32,815 nucleotides of DNA from Fibrobacter sp. (GCA_012728995.1 JAAYEB010000303.1:1-32815); one strand, 5' to 3'; positions 16,833-26,379 are shown, numbered from the stretch's first letter. Numbers and translations: made by a program. Notes: generated by a model from the letters alone, not told the origin.

Positions 16833-18581
16833 TTATACTCCAACCGTCAGCGGTAATTTTTCAAGGACATTTCCCAATAGTCTCTTATTTAAATTTTTCA
16901 GCCATTCATCCATATCTTCTGTTGATTCAATTGCATCAATATGAGAAATACTCTCTGCAGCTTCAGCAAAACTGATATTAGCAATAATTTCTTTTATCAG
17001 AGGAATATTTCTTGGTATTACGCTAAACCTTCGAAGTCCAAGCCCCACCAGCAAAACTGTATGAATAGGGTTACCAGCCATTTCTCCACAAACAGAAAGT
17101 GACATTCCATTATCGTTGGCGCATTTAATTGCAGTCCGGATTATCCTGAGAAAAGCAGGTTCAATAGGATTGTATAAATAATTAACTTTTGCGTTATTTC
17201 GATCAGCAGCACTCAGATACTGAATAAGATCGTTTGTTCCTATTGAAGCAAAATCAATCTCTTTTAAAAAAGTGCTCATCTCAAGTATGGCAAGAGGTAC
17301 TTCAAATAAAACACCGCATTTAGGCCTTTTCAAACCCAGTCGTGAAGCAACTTTTGTGATAAAGGCTTTTGCTTCCAGCCACTCCTGCAATGTTGTAACC
17401 ATTGGCATCATGATAGAATACTCACGATTAATTCCAGCTTTTAATATAGCCGTAACCTGAGTCTCAAAGATCTCTTTGCGTTCCAGAAATATCCTGATAG
17501 CCCTCCAACCCATAAACGGATTGAATTCAAGAGGCATGTCAAAAAACTGAGGTATTTTATCACCACCGATATCCATTAATCTTATAACACACGGTTTGTT
17601 ATCAGCTTTATCCAGAATCTGCTTGTAATACTCATATTGAGCTTTTTCGGAAGGCATTTCTTTGCGATTTGATAAAAGATACTCTGTTCTGATAAGTCCG
17701 ATTCCATCAGCACCGAACTCTTTGGCATCATCAACATCGTCTGCAAGAGAGATGTTGGCAAGAACATCAATCTGGATCCCATCGGTAGTGTAGACCGGTC
17801 TTCGCCATTTTGATTTCAGTTCCTCCAGAGTCTTTTCACTGTCTGTTTGCCTTTTAAAGCGGGAAACAACTGTAGTTGAAGGCCTTACATAAACTATACC
17901 TTTTTCCGCATCAACAAGAACCTGGTCACCCGGATTGATACTTTCTGAAATATTCTGTAACCCGGAAACTACAGGTATGGAATATGACCGTGCAAGGATA
18001 GCTGCATGTGAAGTTTTTCCACCGCTGACAGTAACAACTCCCTGAATTTTAGATTTGTCATAAGACAAAATATCCGTGGGAGTAAATGTACGCAACACAA
18101 CCAGAATAACAGGCTCCATAAAAGTTTTCGCCCTTCCGTTATCCTGATAAAGATAAGAGATCAGTTTTTCACAAACCTCAACCATATCGCTGCTTCGTTC
18201 CTTAAAATATGCAGTTCCGGCAGAATTGAACCGATTAATAAAATCATTGGAAACAAGCCTGATTGAAGTCTCAAGATCATAGAGCTTTGAAGAAATCGTT
18301 TCTACTATCTGACCAATAAACGCAGGATCATCAAGAATATGTTCATATATGTTCAAAACAGATACGTCAACGGTAGTACCACCCAGATCAGTAATATATT
18401 GTCGATAATTTTTTTTTGCCTTTTCACGTATCTCATTAAAACGCATTATCTCATCACCAACATCCTGTCGTGATATGGACACCGTAGAGGTCTGCTGCAC
18501 TGCCCTGCCTACAAAATAGGCCTTCCCTACCCCCCATCCAGAAACTACCGGTATCCCGCTAAGTTTAATCTCTTTTTTCAT
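16833..18581 (-). CDS. ptsI: Phosphoenolpyruvate-protein phosphotransferase (PTS enzyme I)
   Basis: This encodes 582 residues, normal for enzyme I, which moves phosphate from PEP to HPr. There is no GAF domain, so it is not PtsP. The HPr-binding helical domain is at about 30-145. The phosphohistidine loop is GGKTSHAAILARS with His192 (usual form GGRTSHTAI). The PEP-binding barrel (255-570) has GIGLIRTEYL, MDIGGDK, GWRAIR, IGTNDLIQY and CGEMAGNP with the catalytic Cys. All key residues are present, so it should be active. ATG overlaps the phosphorylase stop by 4 bp (ATGA) and lacks a strong ribosome site of its own, indicating translational coupling. No HPr gene is in the window. Confidence 0.95.
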   Translation of the reverse strand: MKKEIKLSGIPVVSGWGVGKAYFVGRAVQQTSTVSISRQDVGDEIMRFNEIREKAKKNYRQYITDLGGTTVDVSVLNIYEHILDDPAFIGQIVETISSKLYDLETSIRLVSNDFINRFNSAGTAYFKERSSDMVEVCEKLISYLYQDNGRAKTFMEPVILVVLRTFTPTDILSYDKSKIQGVVTVSGGKTSHAAILARSYSIPVVSGLQNISESINPGDQVLVDAEKGIVYVRPSTTVVSRFKRQTDSEKTLEELKSKWRRPVYTTDGIQIDVLANISLADDVDDAKEFGADGIGLIRTEYLLSNRKEMPSEKAQYEYYKQILDKADNKPCVIRLMDIGGDKIPQFFDMPLEFNPFMGWRAIRIFLERKEIFETQVTAILKAGINREYSIMMPMVTTLQEWLEAKAFITKVASRLGLKRPKCGVLFEVPLAILEMSTFLKEIDFASIGTNDLIQYLSAADRNNAKVNYLYNPIEPAFLRIIRTAIKCANDNGMSLSVCGEMAGNPIHTVLLVGLGLRRFSVIPRNIPLIKEIIANISFAEAAESISHIDAIESTEDMDEWLKNLNKRLLGNVLEKLPLTVGV

Positions 18582-20989
18582 AAAACCGGTACCTTCCAGA
18601 TATCTTTAATGTATTCAGCAGTCACCCTGTCACTTGAAAACCAGCCGACACGGGCAATATTCAGCAGAGATTTTCTGGTCCATTGCATTTTATCAGCAAA
18701 CAGTAAATCCACCTGCTCCTGCTGCTTGATGTAATCATTAAAATCGACTAGCACAAAATACCTGTCCGAATCACGCAATGATGAAATCAGGGGGTTAATA
18801 GAAGACCCCTCCTGAATCTGTGATAAATAGGTATCAAGAAGACTGAAAATATTCTGCAATGATTGATCAGATGAAAGTAGTTCACAAGGATGATAATTCT
18901 GAATAGATGAAGTAAACTCACTGTCTTTTCCAAAAAGAAAAATGTTTTCCTCTCCAACTTTTTCTGCCAACTCAATGTTCGATCCACTTTTGCTTGCAAT
19001 AGTCAAAGCACCATTAAAAGCATATTTCATATTAAAAGTACCCGCAGCTTCAAATGAAGCTGTTGAAATCTGTTCCGAAAGATCAGCACCTGGTACCATC
19101 TTTTCAGCCCAGCTCATTCCAAAATTGGGTACGAATATAACCCTGATTTTATCATTTACCTGTGGATCGTTGTTAACAAGCTCAGCTGTAACATTTATAA
19201 GCTGAATAACCTGTTTTGCCAGAAAATCAGACGGTGAAGCTTTTCCGGAGAAAATATGCAGTCTCGAAGACTCAAGATTTTTTCCCGATTTGACTAAAAG
19301 ATAACGATGCAGGATATTAAAGATGTGAAGAACATGTCTTTTACATGGATGAATTTTTCCGCTTTGTATATCATACATAAACGTTTCATCCGGATCAAAC
19401 CGGCATCTTTCCCTGATCTGAGAACTTAATCTGACTTTTGCATTTTTTTTAACATCATAGAGCGATTTTAAAAATTGCATATCATCAGCATACTGCTCCA
19501 GATCCAATAGCTTTTCAGGTTTTGTTACCCATTGATCTCCGATAGCAGAAGTAATCAGTTCTGATAATTCAGGATTAGCACACAAGAGCCACCTGCGATG
19601 AGCAACACCTACGGTTTTGTTGCAGAACTTTTGAGGATTATATTGAGAAAAAACCGGAAACAGTTTTTTTTGAAGTAAATCAGACTGAATTCTTGAAATG
19701 CCGTTAACAGAAAAAGAACCAACAACAGCAAGATGTGCAAGCCTTATCCTTTTTACTTCACCCTCTTCTATAAGTGAAAGTGAACGGACCATTTCCGGAT
19801 CATTACTGAAACACCTTCGAACATTATCAAGATGAAACTGATTAATGTCAAATATTATCTGCATGTGTCTGGGAAATATTTGATTGACTTTATAAACAGG
19901 CCAGGTCTCCAGATTATCTTTGGAAACAGCATTACTTGTGTATGCAAATACATTTGAAGTAATTCTCCATGCCTCTTCCCATGGAACATTTTCCACATCA
20001 ACCAGTAAACGCATCAATTCCGGAATTGCTAATGCACATCTACTTCCATTGAGTTGAATCACCACTTTTTTATCGAAATCAAGTATGTTACTGTTATTTA
20101 CCTTATACCGCCGCAAAATATCCTGAAGCGCAGCAGAGACAAAAAAATACTGCTGTTTCATTCTTAATTCAGTAGCACGCCTTACATCTTCTTCTGGAAA
20201 CAGTACCTTTGTAATTCTACCATACTGCGATTTTTCCTCACATGCCCTTATATAATCACTATGATTGAAATAATCAGGCAAAAACTCTTCTGAAGGCCTT
20301 GCAGACCATAATCTGAGTGTATTAACAATATCATTGTTGTAACCCGCAACCGGTACATCATAAGGAATAGCATGAACCTGTTCCTGAGTTTCCCACTCTG
20401 CAGGACCTAATGGCCCACCACCACCACCACAACTGCATTGCCCACCGAACCGTACCAGACAGGAGTATTCCGGTCTGATAATTTCCCAAGGATGCCCCCT
20501 GTGAAGCCAATCATAAGGACGTTCGATCTGAATACCATTTTTAATACTCTGCTGAAACTGAGCATAATCATATCGTAACCCATACGCCATTGAAGGTATT
20601 CCTATGGTCGCCATCGACTCCAGATAACATACAGCGATGCGTCCCTTTCCTGTATTTCCCAATTCAAAATCATCTTCCTGGTGTACAAGTTCGTCAAAAG
20701 AAAAACCCAAAGAATTAACCGCAGAAATTAAAGGTTTTTCTATACCTAAATTGATCATATTCTGGCGAAGACTTTTGCCAAAAATGTATTCCATCGAGAG
20801 ATAATAAATCCGGCGAAGATTACGTGTGTGGTATTCCTGTTGCGTTTTTATCCAGTTATCAACCATTTCACTGCGAACAGCATATGCAAGCGCCATGTAT
20901 TTATCATATGATGTTGCAGTCGATTCATCTTTGGCAAGAAAGTAACGAAGATACCCATAATATGTTTCTTTCAGGTTTTTATTTTCCAT
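18578..20989 (-). CDS. glgP: Divergent glycogen/starch phosphorylase paralogue with altered active-site motifs
   Basis: This encodes 803 residues from ATG at 20989, chosen for AGGAG 6 nt upstream rather than the longer frame from 21058. The fold is unmistakable: RIYYLSMEYIFGKSL, VNTLRLWSA, PRHMQIIFDIN, ADLSEQISTA and FSSDRVTAEYI. The PLP lysine is kept (Lys655 in FNMKYAFNGALT). Invariant motifs are changed, though: GNGGLGR is GNTGKGR (111-117) and LNDTHPAL is LNGSRCAL (313-320). NGVTPRRW is VGVAHRRW (460-467), QVKRIHEYKRQ is QSGKIHPCKRH (542-552), and SGTGNMK is AGTFNMK. These include the active-site His and a phosphate-binding Arg. A Gly-rich loop (CSCGGGGGPLGP) is inserted near residue 185. 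It may be catalytically weak or regulatory. Coupled to ptsI. Confidence 0.88.
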   Translation of the reverse strand: MENKNLKETYYGYLRYFLAKDESTATSYDKYMALAYAVRSEMVDNWIKTQQEYHTRNLRRIYYLSMEYIFGKSLRQNMINLGIEKPLISAVNSLGFSFDELVHQEDDFELGNTGKGRIAVCYLESMATIGIPSMAYGLRYDYAQFQQSIKNGIQIERPYDWLHRGHPWEIIRPEYSCLVRFGGQCSCGGGGGPLGPAEWETQEQVHAIPYDVPVAGYNNDIVNTLRLWSARPSEEFLPDYFNHSDYIRACEEKSQYGRITKVLFPEEDVRRATELRMKQQYFFVSAALQDILRRYKVNNSNILDFDKKVVIQLNGSRCALAIPELMRLLVDVENVPWEEAWRITSNVFAYTSNAVSKDNLETWPVYKVNQIFPRHMQIIFDINQFHLDNVRRCFSNDPEMVRSLSLIEEGEVKRIRLAHLAVVGSFSVNGISRIQSDLLQKKLFPVFSQYNPQKFCNKTVGVAHRRWLLCANPELSELITSAIGDQWVTKPEKLLDLEQYADDMQFLKSLYDVKKNAKVRLSSQIRERCRFDPDETFMYDIQSGKIHPCKRHVLHIFNILHRYLLVKSGKNLESSRLHIFSGKASPSDFLAKQVIQLINVTAELVNNDPQVNDKIRVIFVPNFGMSWAEKMVPGADLSEQISTASFEAAGTFNMKYAFNGALTIASKSGSNIELAEKVGEENIFLFGKDSEFTSSIQNYHPCELLSSDQSLQNIFSLLDTYLSQIQEGSSINPLISSLRDSDRYFVLVDFNDYIKQQEQVDLLFADKMQWTRKSLLNIARVGWFSSDRVTAEYIKDIWKVPVL

Positions 20990-21611
20990 GGTACTCCTGA
21001 AAACATTCTTTGTTTTTCGCCATTGTGTTTGACATCCAAACAGGGTAAAACCTGACATTTTCCTGCATTTCTTTTAATATTGGAAATATTCCCCAAATTA
21101 TAACGACCTGGAGTCTAATTATTGCGAAAAGAATACTTAAGACCGAAGATATCCGTTTCCGTCATAAGTATACATCTTAATTAAAAAGCATGCCACAATA
21201 AAAATTTAAGAAAAAATTAGAGCTTATGAGATTAAAAAAAGCAAAAACAAATTGAAAATTACTCAGATTACACCCTTAATGTCAATTTTTATCTAAATAA
21301 AAGCCATAATAGAATTGATAGAGTAAACCTATACCCGTCTCCCGATGCTCATCAGCACCATAAATCCAGAAACCACAAAAGCAATGTCCAAAATTTTAGT
21401 CACCAGGCAACACAATCAGATCGATATGCTTTTTTTTCGTGATCGTTTGCAAAAGAATATACCAAGCACACATAGGAGTCCCAAATAAACCATTAATAAC
21501 CTGAAAGTTTTTAATTCACACAATCAATAATTGTTATTGATCACTGAATAAATTTAATTATCAACTTGTCTGTATTTGGAAAAGAAACTATATTTAAAAT
21601 CTTACATTTCA
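20990..21611. other. Intergenic region upstream of the phosphorylase and tRNA-Ser
   Basis: About 620 bp of AT-rich sequence without a coding frame. The only clear element is the tRNA-Ser promoter at 21566-21594. Confidence 0.5.
21566..21594 (+). promoter_or_regulatory. Probable tRNA-Ser promoter
   Basis: TTGTCT (21566-21571), a 17-nt spacer, then TATATT (21589-21594), ending 17 nt before the tRNA 5' end. Spacing and position fit a sigma-70 promoter. Confidence 0.5.
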
Positions 21612-21699
21612 GGAGGGGTGGCCGAGTTGGCTTAAGGCACAGGTTTGCTAAACCTGCGTAGGGGCAACCTTACCGGAGGTTCGAATCCTCTCCCCTCCG
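21612..21699 (+). tRNA. tRNA-Ser (GCU anticodon), CCA not encoded
   Basis: Acceptor GGAGGGG pairs with CCCCTCC, with discriminator G at 21699. The anticodon loop TTGCTAA gives GCU. A long variable arm (GTAGGGGCAACCTTAC) marks a class II tRNA, and the T-loop is GTTCGAATC. A T5 run follows immediately, so CCA is added post-transcriptionally. Its last 30 nt overlap antisense the 3' end of the ADP-ribosylglycohydrolase gene. Confidence 0.97.
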
Positions 21700-22626
21700 T
21701 TTTTCATAACCCTTTTTAATAAGTTCATTTATAAAATCCTTACCTTCAAAATCATTTTCGAGTAACTTGATCCATTTATCAGGAATTTCTGAATATCCAA
21801 GTTTTGCACCAGATATTGCACCTGCCATTGCTCCAATTGTATCTGTATCACCACCCATACCGATTGCAAAAGATATGGTATCGGCAAACGATTGATGATT
21901 TCGCATAACAGAATAAACCGCTGATGGAACAGCCTGCATTGCCTCAGGACTATTGCCAATAATTTTTGCACACTCCTGCGGTGATGGCTGACGTTCAAGA
22001 GCCCTGATCACGCTTTCCAGCTTGATTTTGTATGCACTCTCTATCGGCAGCTCAAAAAAATAATCCAGCCAGTCATTAACAGCAACATCATTGAGTGCAA
22101 GCAGTACCGCATAAGCCTGAAGAATGGCACCAGAAATTCCATAAGAATGAGCATGTGTAATTTCTGAACACTTAATAACCTGCTCAATCAGATCATCCCG
22201 TTCCCCCAGATCGAAAAAGGCACTCAACGGAGCAATACGCATAGCAGCACCATCACCAAAACTCCCTGCACCTCCATAAATTTTTTTTGCTGCAAATTGA
22301 ACTTCAACACCACTGCGCCAATGCTCAATCACCTCAAGCATACCTCCACCATACCCCCTCCACCGCGAGAACCTCTTTTGAAATCTTTGCTGCAAAGAAC
22401 TCTGAATAATCGAACCATTATCTACCATTTCTTCCAGAACTGAAATAGTCATCTGAGTATCATCAGTGTAGATTCCTGTAGAATTTTCTGCCAAAAATTC
22501 CATATCCAAAGGAGGTATCTGATCAGGATTTTGCCCTTCAAACCTTGCACCCAGGACATCACCAACAAAAGTACCAAAAAGTATTCCCTGAACCTTCTCT
22601 CTGGCATATTTAAATTTTCTTTTCAT
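21670..22626 (-). CDS. ADP-ribosylglycohydrolase family protein
   Basis: This encodes 318 residues of the ADP-ribosyl(di)hydrolase/DraG-like family, which removes ADP-ribose from proteins or small molecules using two divalent metals. Metal ligands are seen in GDVLGARFEG (22-31), TDDTQ (54-58) and GMGGDTDTIGAMAGA (256-270). All are intact. The C-terminal tail KRRGEDSNLR is encoded by the antisense strand of tRNA-Ser, whose sequence supplies the stop codon; this tail is probably not part of the fold. The substrate cannot be told from sequence. GAGG lies upstream of the ATG. Confidence 0.9.
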   Translation of the reverse strand: MKRKFKYAREKVQGILFGTFVGDVLGARFEGQNPDQIPPLDMEFLAENSTGIYTDDTQMTISVLEEMVDNGSIIQSSLQQRFQKRFSRWRGYGGGMLEVIEHWRSGVEVQFAAKKIYGGAGSFGDGAAMRIAPLSAFFDLGERDDLIEQVIKCSEITHAHSYGISGAILQAYAVLLALNDVAVNDWLDYFFELPIESAYKIKLESVIRALERQPSPQECAKIIGNSPEAMQAVPSAVYSVMRNHQSFADTISFAIGMGGDTDTIGAMAGAISGAKLGYSEIPDKWIKLLENDFEGKDFINELIKKGYEKRRGEDSNLR

Positions 22627-22780
22627 AACTTACTGCCTCATGAAAAAACAAAACAGTTCATACATTTCAAGATATCACCATGAAGATTTTTCGGACCGAA
22701 CTCTCCATTGATTTTGAATCAAGTATAACCTTTTAGTATTAATATAATAGTAAAGACTTATTTGTTCAAATCCGAACCTG

Positions 22781-23959
22781 TCAGCCACGTATAAGAACAT
22801 TAAGAGGATCTATCTTAAACAGTTGAGGATCAAGCGAACATTTTATACGGTGATTCCCATTCAGTTGATCTGATTTTGAAATATCCCTTAAAAAAGGATT
22901 ATTCAGACGTTCTCCCGAAGCATTAAAAAGAACTAAAATTTGTGGAAAAAGTAATGTCTGCCTGTTGGTTTTTGTAACTACTCCCATTTCGCCAGATTCC
23001 AGTCTGACAAAACTCCCGACAGGATATATTCCAAGTAATTTGGTGAAATTCTCAATCAGATTTCTTGGGTACTCTTCATCAGCTACCTGAAAAATCAGTG
23101 CCAAAGCTTCTTGTGGAAGACATGCTTTTCGTTTCCCCTTTTCTGTAGTGAGATTATCATAAATATCGCATACAGCACATAACATTGCACTCTCATCAAT
23201 CACACTTCCCTTTAAACAGTTTGGATAACCACTACCGTTTATTCTTTCGTGGTGCTGACCTATGACAGATAAAGAAACCGGGGCTATGTTTCTGTAGTTC
23301 TGCTTTAAAATTTTGATTCCCAATAACGGATGTCTTTTAATTTGTTCCAGTTCATCCGAATTATAAATCGCCTTTTTTATTAAATAATCGGGCAACCCGA
23401 TTTTTCCGATATCATGAAGAAGGGCACCTGTACACATTTCCAGAATTTTATCGCTGGAATAACCTAAATGTGAACCCAATGCAGAAGTGAGAACTGCAGT
23501 ATTTACTGAATGTGTATAAAGTTCATCATTGTAAGATTTTATCTGACATAATCCCAAATAAGAATCTGTATTATCCAATACCTGTTCGATTAAGTTTTCA
23601 ATAGTTGAAGAAAGTGTGCTGAAAGAAAAAAATTTTCCGGTTTTGACAGAAGCCATAAACTCTTTCACAGTTTTTATGATTTTCTTACGGTTTAGATTAA
23701 CTGTTTTGAGTTTTTGGTGCTGTTGAGAATTCAGCCATTGATTGGATACAGGTGCATACTGTTGTATTTTCCCGGATTGGTTTTCACGAATTATTGAACA
23801 AAAACCAACGCCCTGACGTCTCAAAGACTCAATCTGATGATAACCTGTAATCTTGTTTTTTACAGTAAAGAGAAAAATTCCCGTCCCATTAAATACATCA
23901 TTTACGTACATACCGGGTCGTAACTGTTGTAATGGTATTTTATCGAAAAACTCTGGCAT
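22781..23959 (-). CDS. HD-GYP domain protein, probable cyclic-di-GMP phosphodiesterase
   Basis: This encodes 392 residues. The N-terminal 1-130 resembles the DUF3391-type region often found before HD-GYP. The HD-GYP domain (about 145-315) has His150, His182-Asp183 with Lys186 (LLHDIGKIG), His210, His236-His237 and GSGYP (242-246). All metal and signature residues are present, so it should hydrolyse c-di-GMP to pGpG/GMP. The C-terminal 315-392 is a beta-rich extension (VGSFVRLESGEMGVV...). It has no membrane helix, so it is cytosolic. It stands alone between spacers. Confidence 0.9.
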   Translation of the reverse strand: MPEFFDKIPLQQLRPGMYVNDVFNGTGIFLFTVKNKITGYHQIESLRRQGVGFCSIIRENQSGKIQQYAPVSNQWLNSQQHQKLKTVNLNRKKIIKTVKEFMASVKTGKFFSFSTLSSTIENLIEQVLDNTDSYLGLCQIKSYNDELYTHSVNTAVLTSALGSHLGYSSDKILEMCTGALLHDIGKIGLPDYLIKKAIYNSDELEQIKRHPLLGIKILKQNYRNIAPVSLSVIGQHHERINGSGYPNCLKGSVIDESAMLCAVCDIYDNLTTEKGKRKACLPQEALALIFQVADEEYPRNLIENFTKLLGIYPVGSFVRLESGEMGVVTKTNRQTLLFPQILVLFNASGERLNNPFLRDISKSDQLNGNHRIKCSLDPQLFKIDPLNVLIRG

Positions 23960-24138
23960 ACTCTTCTATCACCTCTGTACCTGGGTATCTGTTGTAATTA
24001 GTCTACACATCTCCCTATTCTGCATTTAACTCGAGTTTCTGGGTAACAAATTCCATCTATTTACCTGAATCTGCTTCCAGTTAAAACTATTATTTAATTA
24101 TAGCAGTAAAGTGATCTAACTATCAAGAGACAGATTCA

Positions 24139-24678
24139 TTACCATTTTCCTTCAATGGAATCTGAAAATTTATCAAACAACCGGTTTAAAGCAAGTCTTC
24201 TACGAGGTTTTTGTTCATGATTAGCTTCAAATGCGATATAACCCATCAAATCATCAATATCCTCTACAGAACCAACAATGACATAAGCATCATCTTTCAC
24301 TCTTGCATCCTCTACAGCTTTTATGGCACCTGATTCAAGTATCGATATTTCTGTTAAAAGAGCATACTCTTTTTTTGAAAGCAGGATTTCACAATATTCA
24401 TCAGAGTTACTAATATCATCAGTTCTGGTATGAACAAGCGTCCATGGAATGCCTTTCCAGTTTCTGATTATTCCATTATCACCACATTGCGGACACCACC
24501 ATATCAGCTCTGCAGGTTTTTCCTGTAATCGTAACCTGATTAATCCATGACATCGACGTCTTTGCGGACGTCGCCTGCAACGTAAATCGGTAACAACTTC
24601 TACACCAGGTGGAGCAAGAGTCGCAGCTGAAACTATAGCACCAAAATAATCTGTACTTCTCAGAATCCTTTCACTCAC
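24139..24678 (-). CDS. Conserved hypothetical protein with split zinc-ribbon-like cysteines
   Basis: This encodes 179 residues from a GTG start at 24678 with a weak ribosome site. CRRRPQRRRCHG (33-44) and WWCPQCGDNGIIRNW (about 59-73) provide four Cys spaced like a zinc ribbon. This Cys-rich block plus the CPxCGDNGxIxxW phrase is familiar to me from an uncharacterised bacterial family. The remainder is helical and acidic, with a basic patch near 160 (KPRRRLALNR). No catalytic motif is visible. Possible nucleic-acid or protein binding; function unknown. Confidence 0.7.
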   Translation of the reverse strand: MSERILRSTDYFGAIVSAATLAPPGVEVVTDLRCRRRPQRRRCHGLIRLRLQEKPAELIWWCPQCGDNGIIRNWKGIPWTLVHTRTDDISNSDEYCEILLSKKEYALLTEISILESGAIKAVEDARVKDDAYVIVGSVEDIDDLMGYIAFEANHEQKPRRRLALNRLFDKFSDSIEGKW

Positions 24679-25082
24679 CCGAAATCCATTCTTATATGCA
24701 CGGTATCAAATTTTTTATTTTCATTTTGCTGACAAATAACAAACTGTCAGAAAATGATATAAAAGGTGTAATTTTTGATGTTTTTGAAAGAGGAATTACG
24801 ATTGTAAAAAGAAACACTTCTATAATGATATGAACTTTTAATTTTTCCGGATTATCCAAAAACATGATATTCACATTAAATATTAACCGGAATGTAAATC
24901 CTGCGTTAAATAAAGAAATTAAAAATAATCTGTTGAATGGTATGATGAAAGTATTCCCGATAAAGATCATCAGTTTAATCGCATGTATTTAACTTTTTTT
25001 TCTTGAGGTCACCTTTTTGATATGAATTGTAACAGTTGAAACCGTTAAATCAGTTTTCTTACACAATACAAAAAAAACAAAG
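24679..25082. other. Intergenic region, nothing recognised
   Basis: About 400 bp of very AT-rich sequence. A 92-codon frame on the minus strand (24692-24970) is hydrophobic by base composition only and has no ribosome site, so it is not called. Confidence 0.5.
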
Positions 25083-25487
25083 CTATCGATTTTCAATCAT
25101 TTTTATTGATAATTCAATAAGGGAACGGGCAGACGGAAATGAAAGCATTTCCATTGCCTTTTTATAATTGTACCATTGCGGTTCCCTGCCCTTTTCACCT
25201 TTATTAACAACAGCTTTAAATCTGGTAAGAAAATAACTTACTCTGTACTTCTTTTTGTGTTTATTAAATTCAACAGTATCCAGAAATGTAATAATTTCTC
25301 CCGACACACCAGCTTCTTCAGTTAACTCCCGTAATGAGGCCTCTTCAAGTGTTTCTCCCATTTCTACATGTCCTTTCGGAAAGATCCACTTTGAAGGCTC
25401 CTTTTTTGAGCGTACAAGAAGAAATTCTATTCCTGAATCCAAAATCCTGAAAGTTACAGCTCCAGCCTGTTCTATTATAAAATCCAT
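25083..25487 (-). CDS. Nudix hydrolase (diadenosine tetraphosphatase-like)
   Basis: This encodes 134 residues. A perfect Nudix box runs from Gly39 to Val61: GHVEMGETLEEA followed by SLRELTEEAGV, matching GX5EX7REUXEEXGU. IFPKGH ahead of the box and the small size fit Ap4A/bis(5'-nucleosyl) tetraphosphatases (MutT/Ap4A group), but other nucleoside-diphosphate-linked substrates are possible. The start at 25487 has only a weak GGG upstream. It stands alone. Confidence 0.9.
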   Translation of the reverse strand: MDFIIEQAGAVTFRILDSGIEFLLVRSKKEPSKWIFPKGHVEMGETLEEASLRELTEEAGVSGEIITFLDTVEFNKHKKKYRVSYFLTRFKAVVNKGEKGREPQWYNYKKAMEMLSFPSARSLIELSIKMIENR

Positions 25488-25693
25488 ACCCGATAAAATA
25501 CATTTTTAGATTATTAAAAATGGTACAAACTTGAGAGTATTCATAACCTATTTTACAGATATTGCCATTCTAATAAACCAGCCATGATCTGATCAAAACT
25601 TTCCTGCAAATAAGATCAGTATTTTTCTACTGATCTATTTTGAACAGGTATAAATCATCTGTTTTTATCTATTATTTTCATTGAAATTAATTC

Positions 25694-26143
25694 CTACCAC
25701 TCTACTCTTATCCTTATGATAATCGTATGCAATACTCCGTTAACAGAAAGTGGTGCATGAGCATCTTCAGGAAAAAAAATCGCATACATCCCGGGAACGA
25801 GCCCAAACCATGTGTCTGGTATATCTGAATAGTAGATTGTGTCGTTAACGGAATCATAATCACCGGCACCGAAACATTTGGAAACAGATCTCCACCCAAC
25901 ATTATCAATTCCACGTGCCGAAAACTGAATTTCTATATATTTTTTATGGGATTCAAGCCTGGCGTTCGATACTCCGATACCAGGACCTGTCATGGCGAAT
26001 GCATAAACATATTCACCTTTTATATATCTTTTTCCACAAGTAAATGCATCAGGATCTATTGAATGAAGGAACTGGAATGCAGATTCGAAACCAGGGTGAA
26101 TTGCTATATATCTGCCCATATTAGGAAAAATATCAAGAATCAT
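25694..26143 (-). CDS. YhcH/YjgK/YiaL (TabA) family protein
   Basis: This encodes 149 residues, full length for this cupin-like family, which is linked to sugar and sialic-acid use and biofilm traits. The metal-site motif ESHKKYIEIQ (64-73) is present, followed by FFPEDAHAPL (about 123-132) near the C-terminus. GGAG lies 6 nt upstream of ATG. It sits 236 bp downstream of the GH20 hexosaminidase on the same strand, so a shared role in amino-sugar processing is likely but inferred. Confidence 0.9.
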   Translation of the reverse strand: MILDIFPNMGRYIAIHPGFESAFQFLHSIDPDAFTCGKRYIKGEYVYAFAMTGPGIGVSNARLESHKKYIEIQFSARGIDNVGWRSVSKCFGAGDYDSVNDTIYYSDIPDTWFGLVPGMYAIFFPEDAHAPLSVNGVLHTIIIRIRVEW

Positions 26144-26379
26144 TTTATCTCCAGTTCTTATCTGATACCGTTCAGACTAAAACAGGTTCAATATTAGCTG
26201 ATGCAATGGTTATTCCGGTTTCTTTTTTGATAAACAACCATCACACACTAATTTATGATCCTTGTAAAATAATAATTTTGAAGATCATTCACTCCATTAT
26301 TAAATTGTACACGTTATTTAACCAAATTATCGATTCTGCTTAAATATACAAATATGGATAATACAGGTAAAAATCAACT

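Noticed and set aside
24692-24970. 92-codon hydrophobic minus-strand frame
   Set aside because: Hydrophobicity comes from T-rich codons; there is no ribosome site and no family signature.
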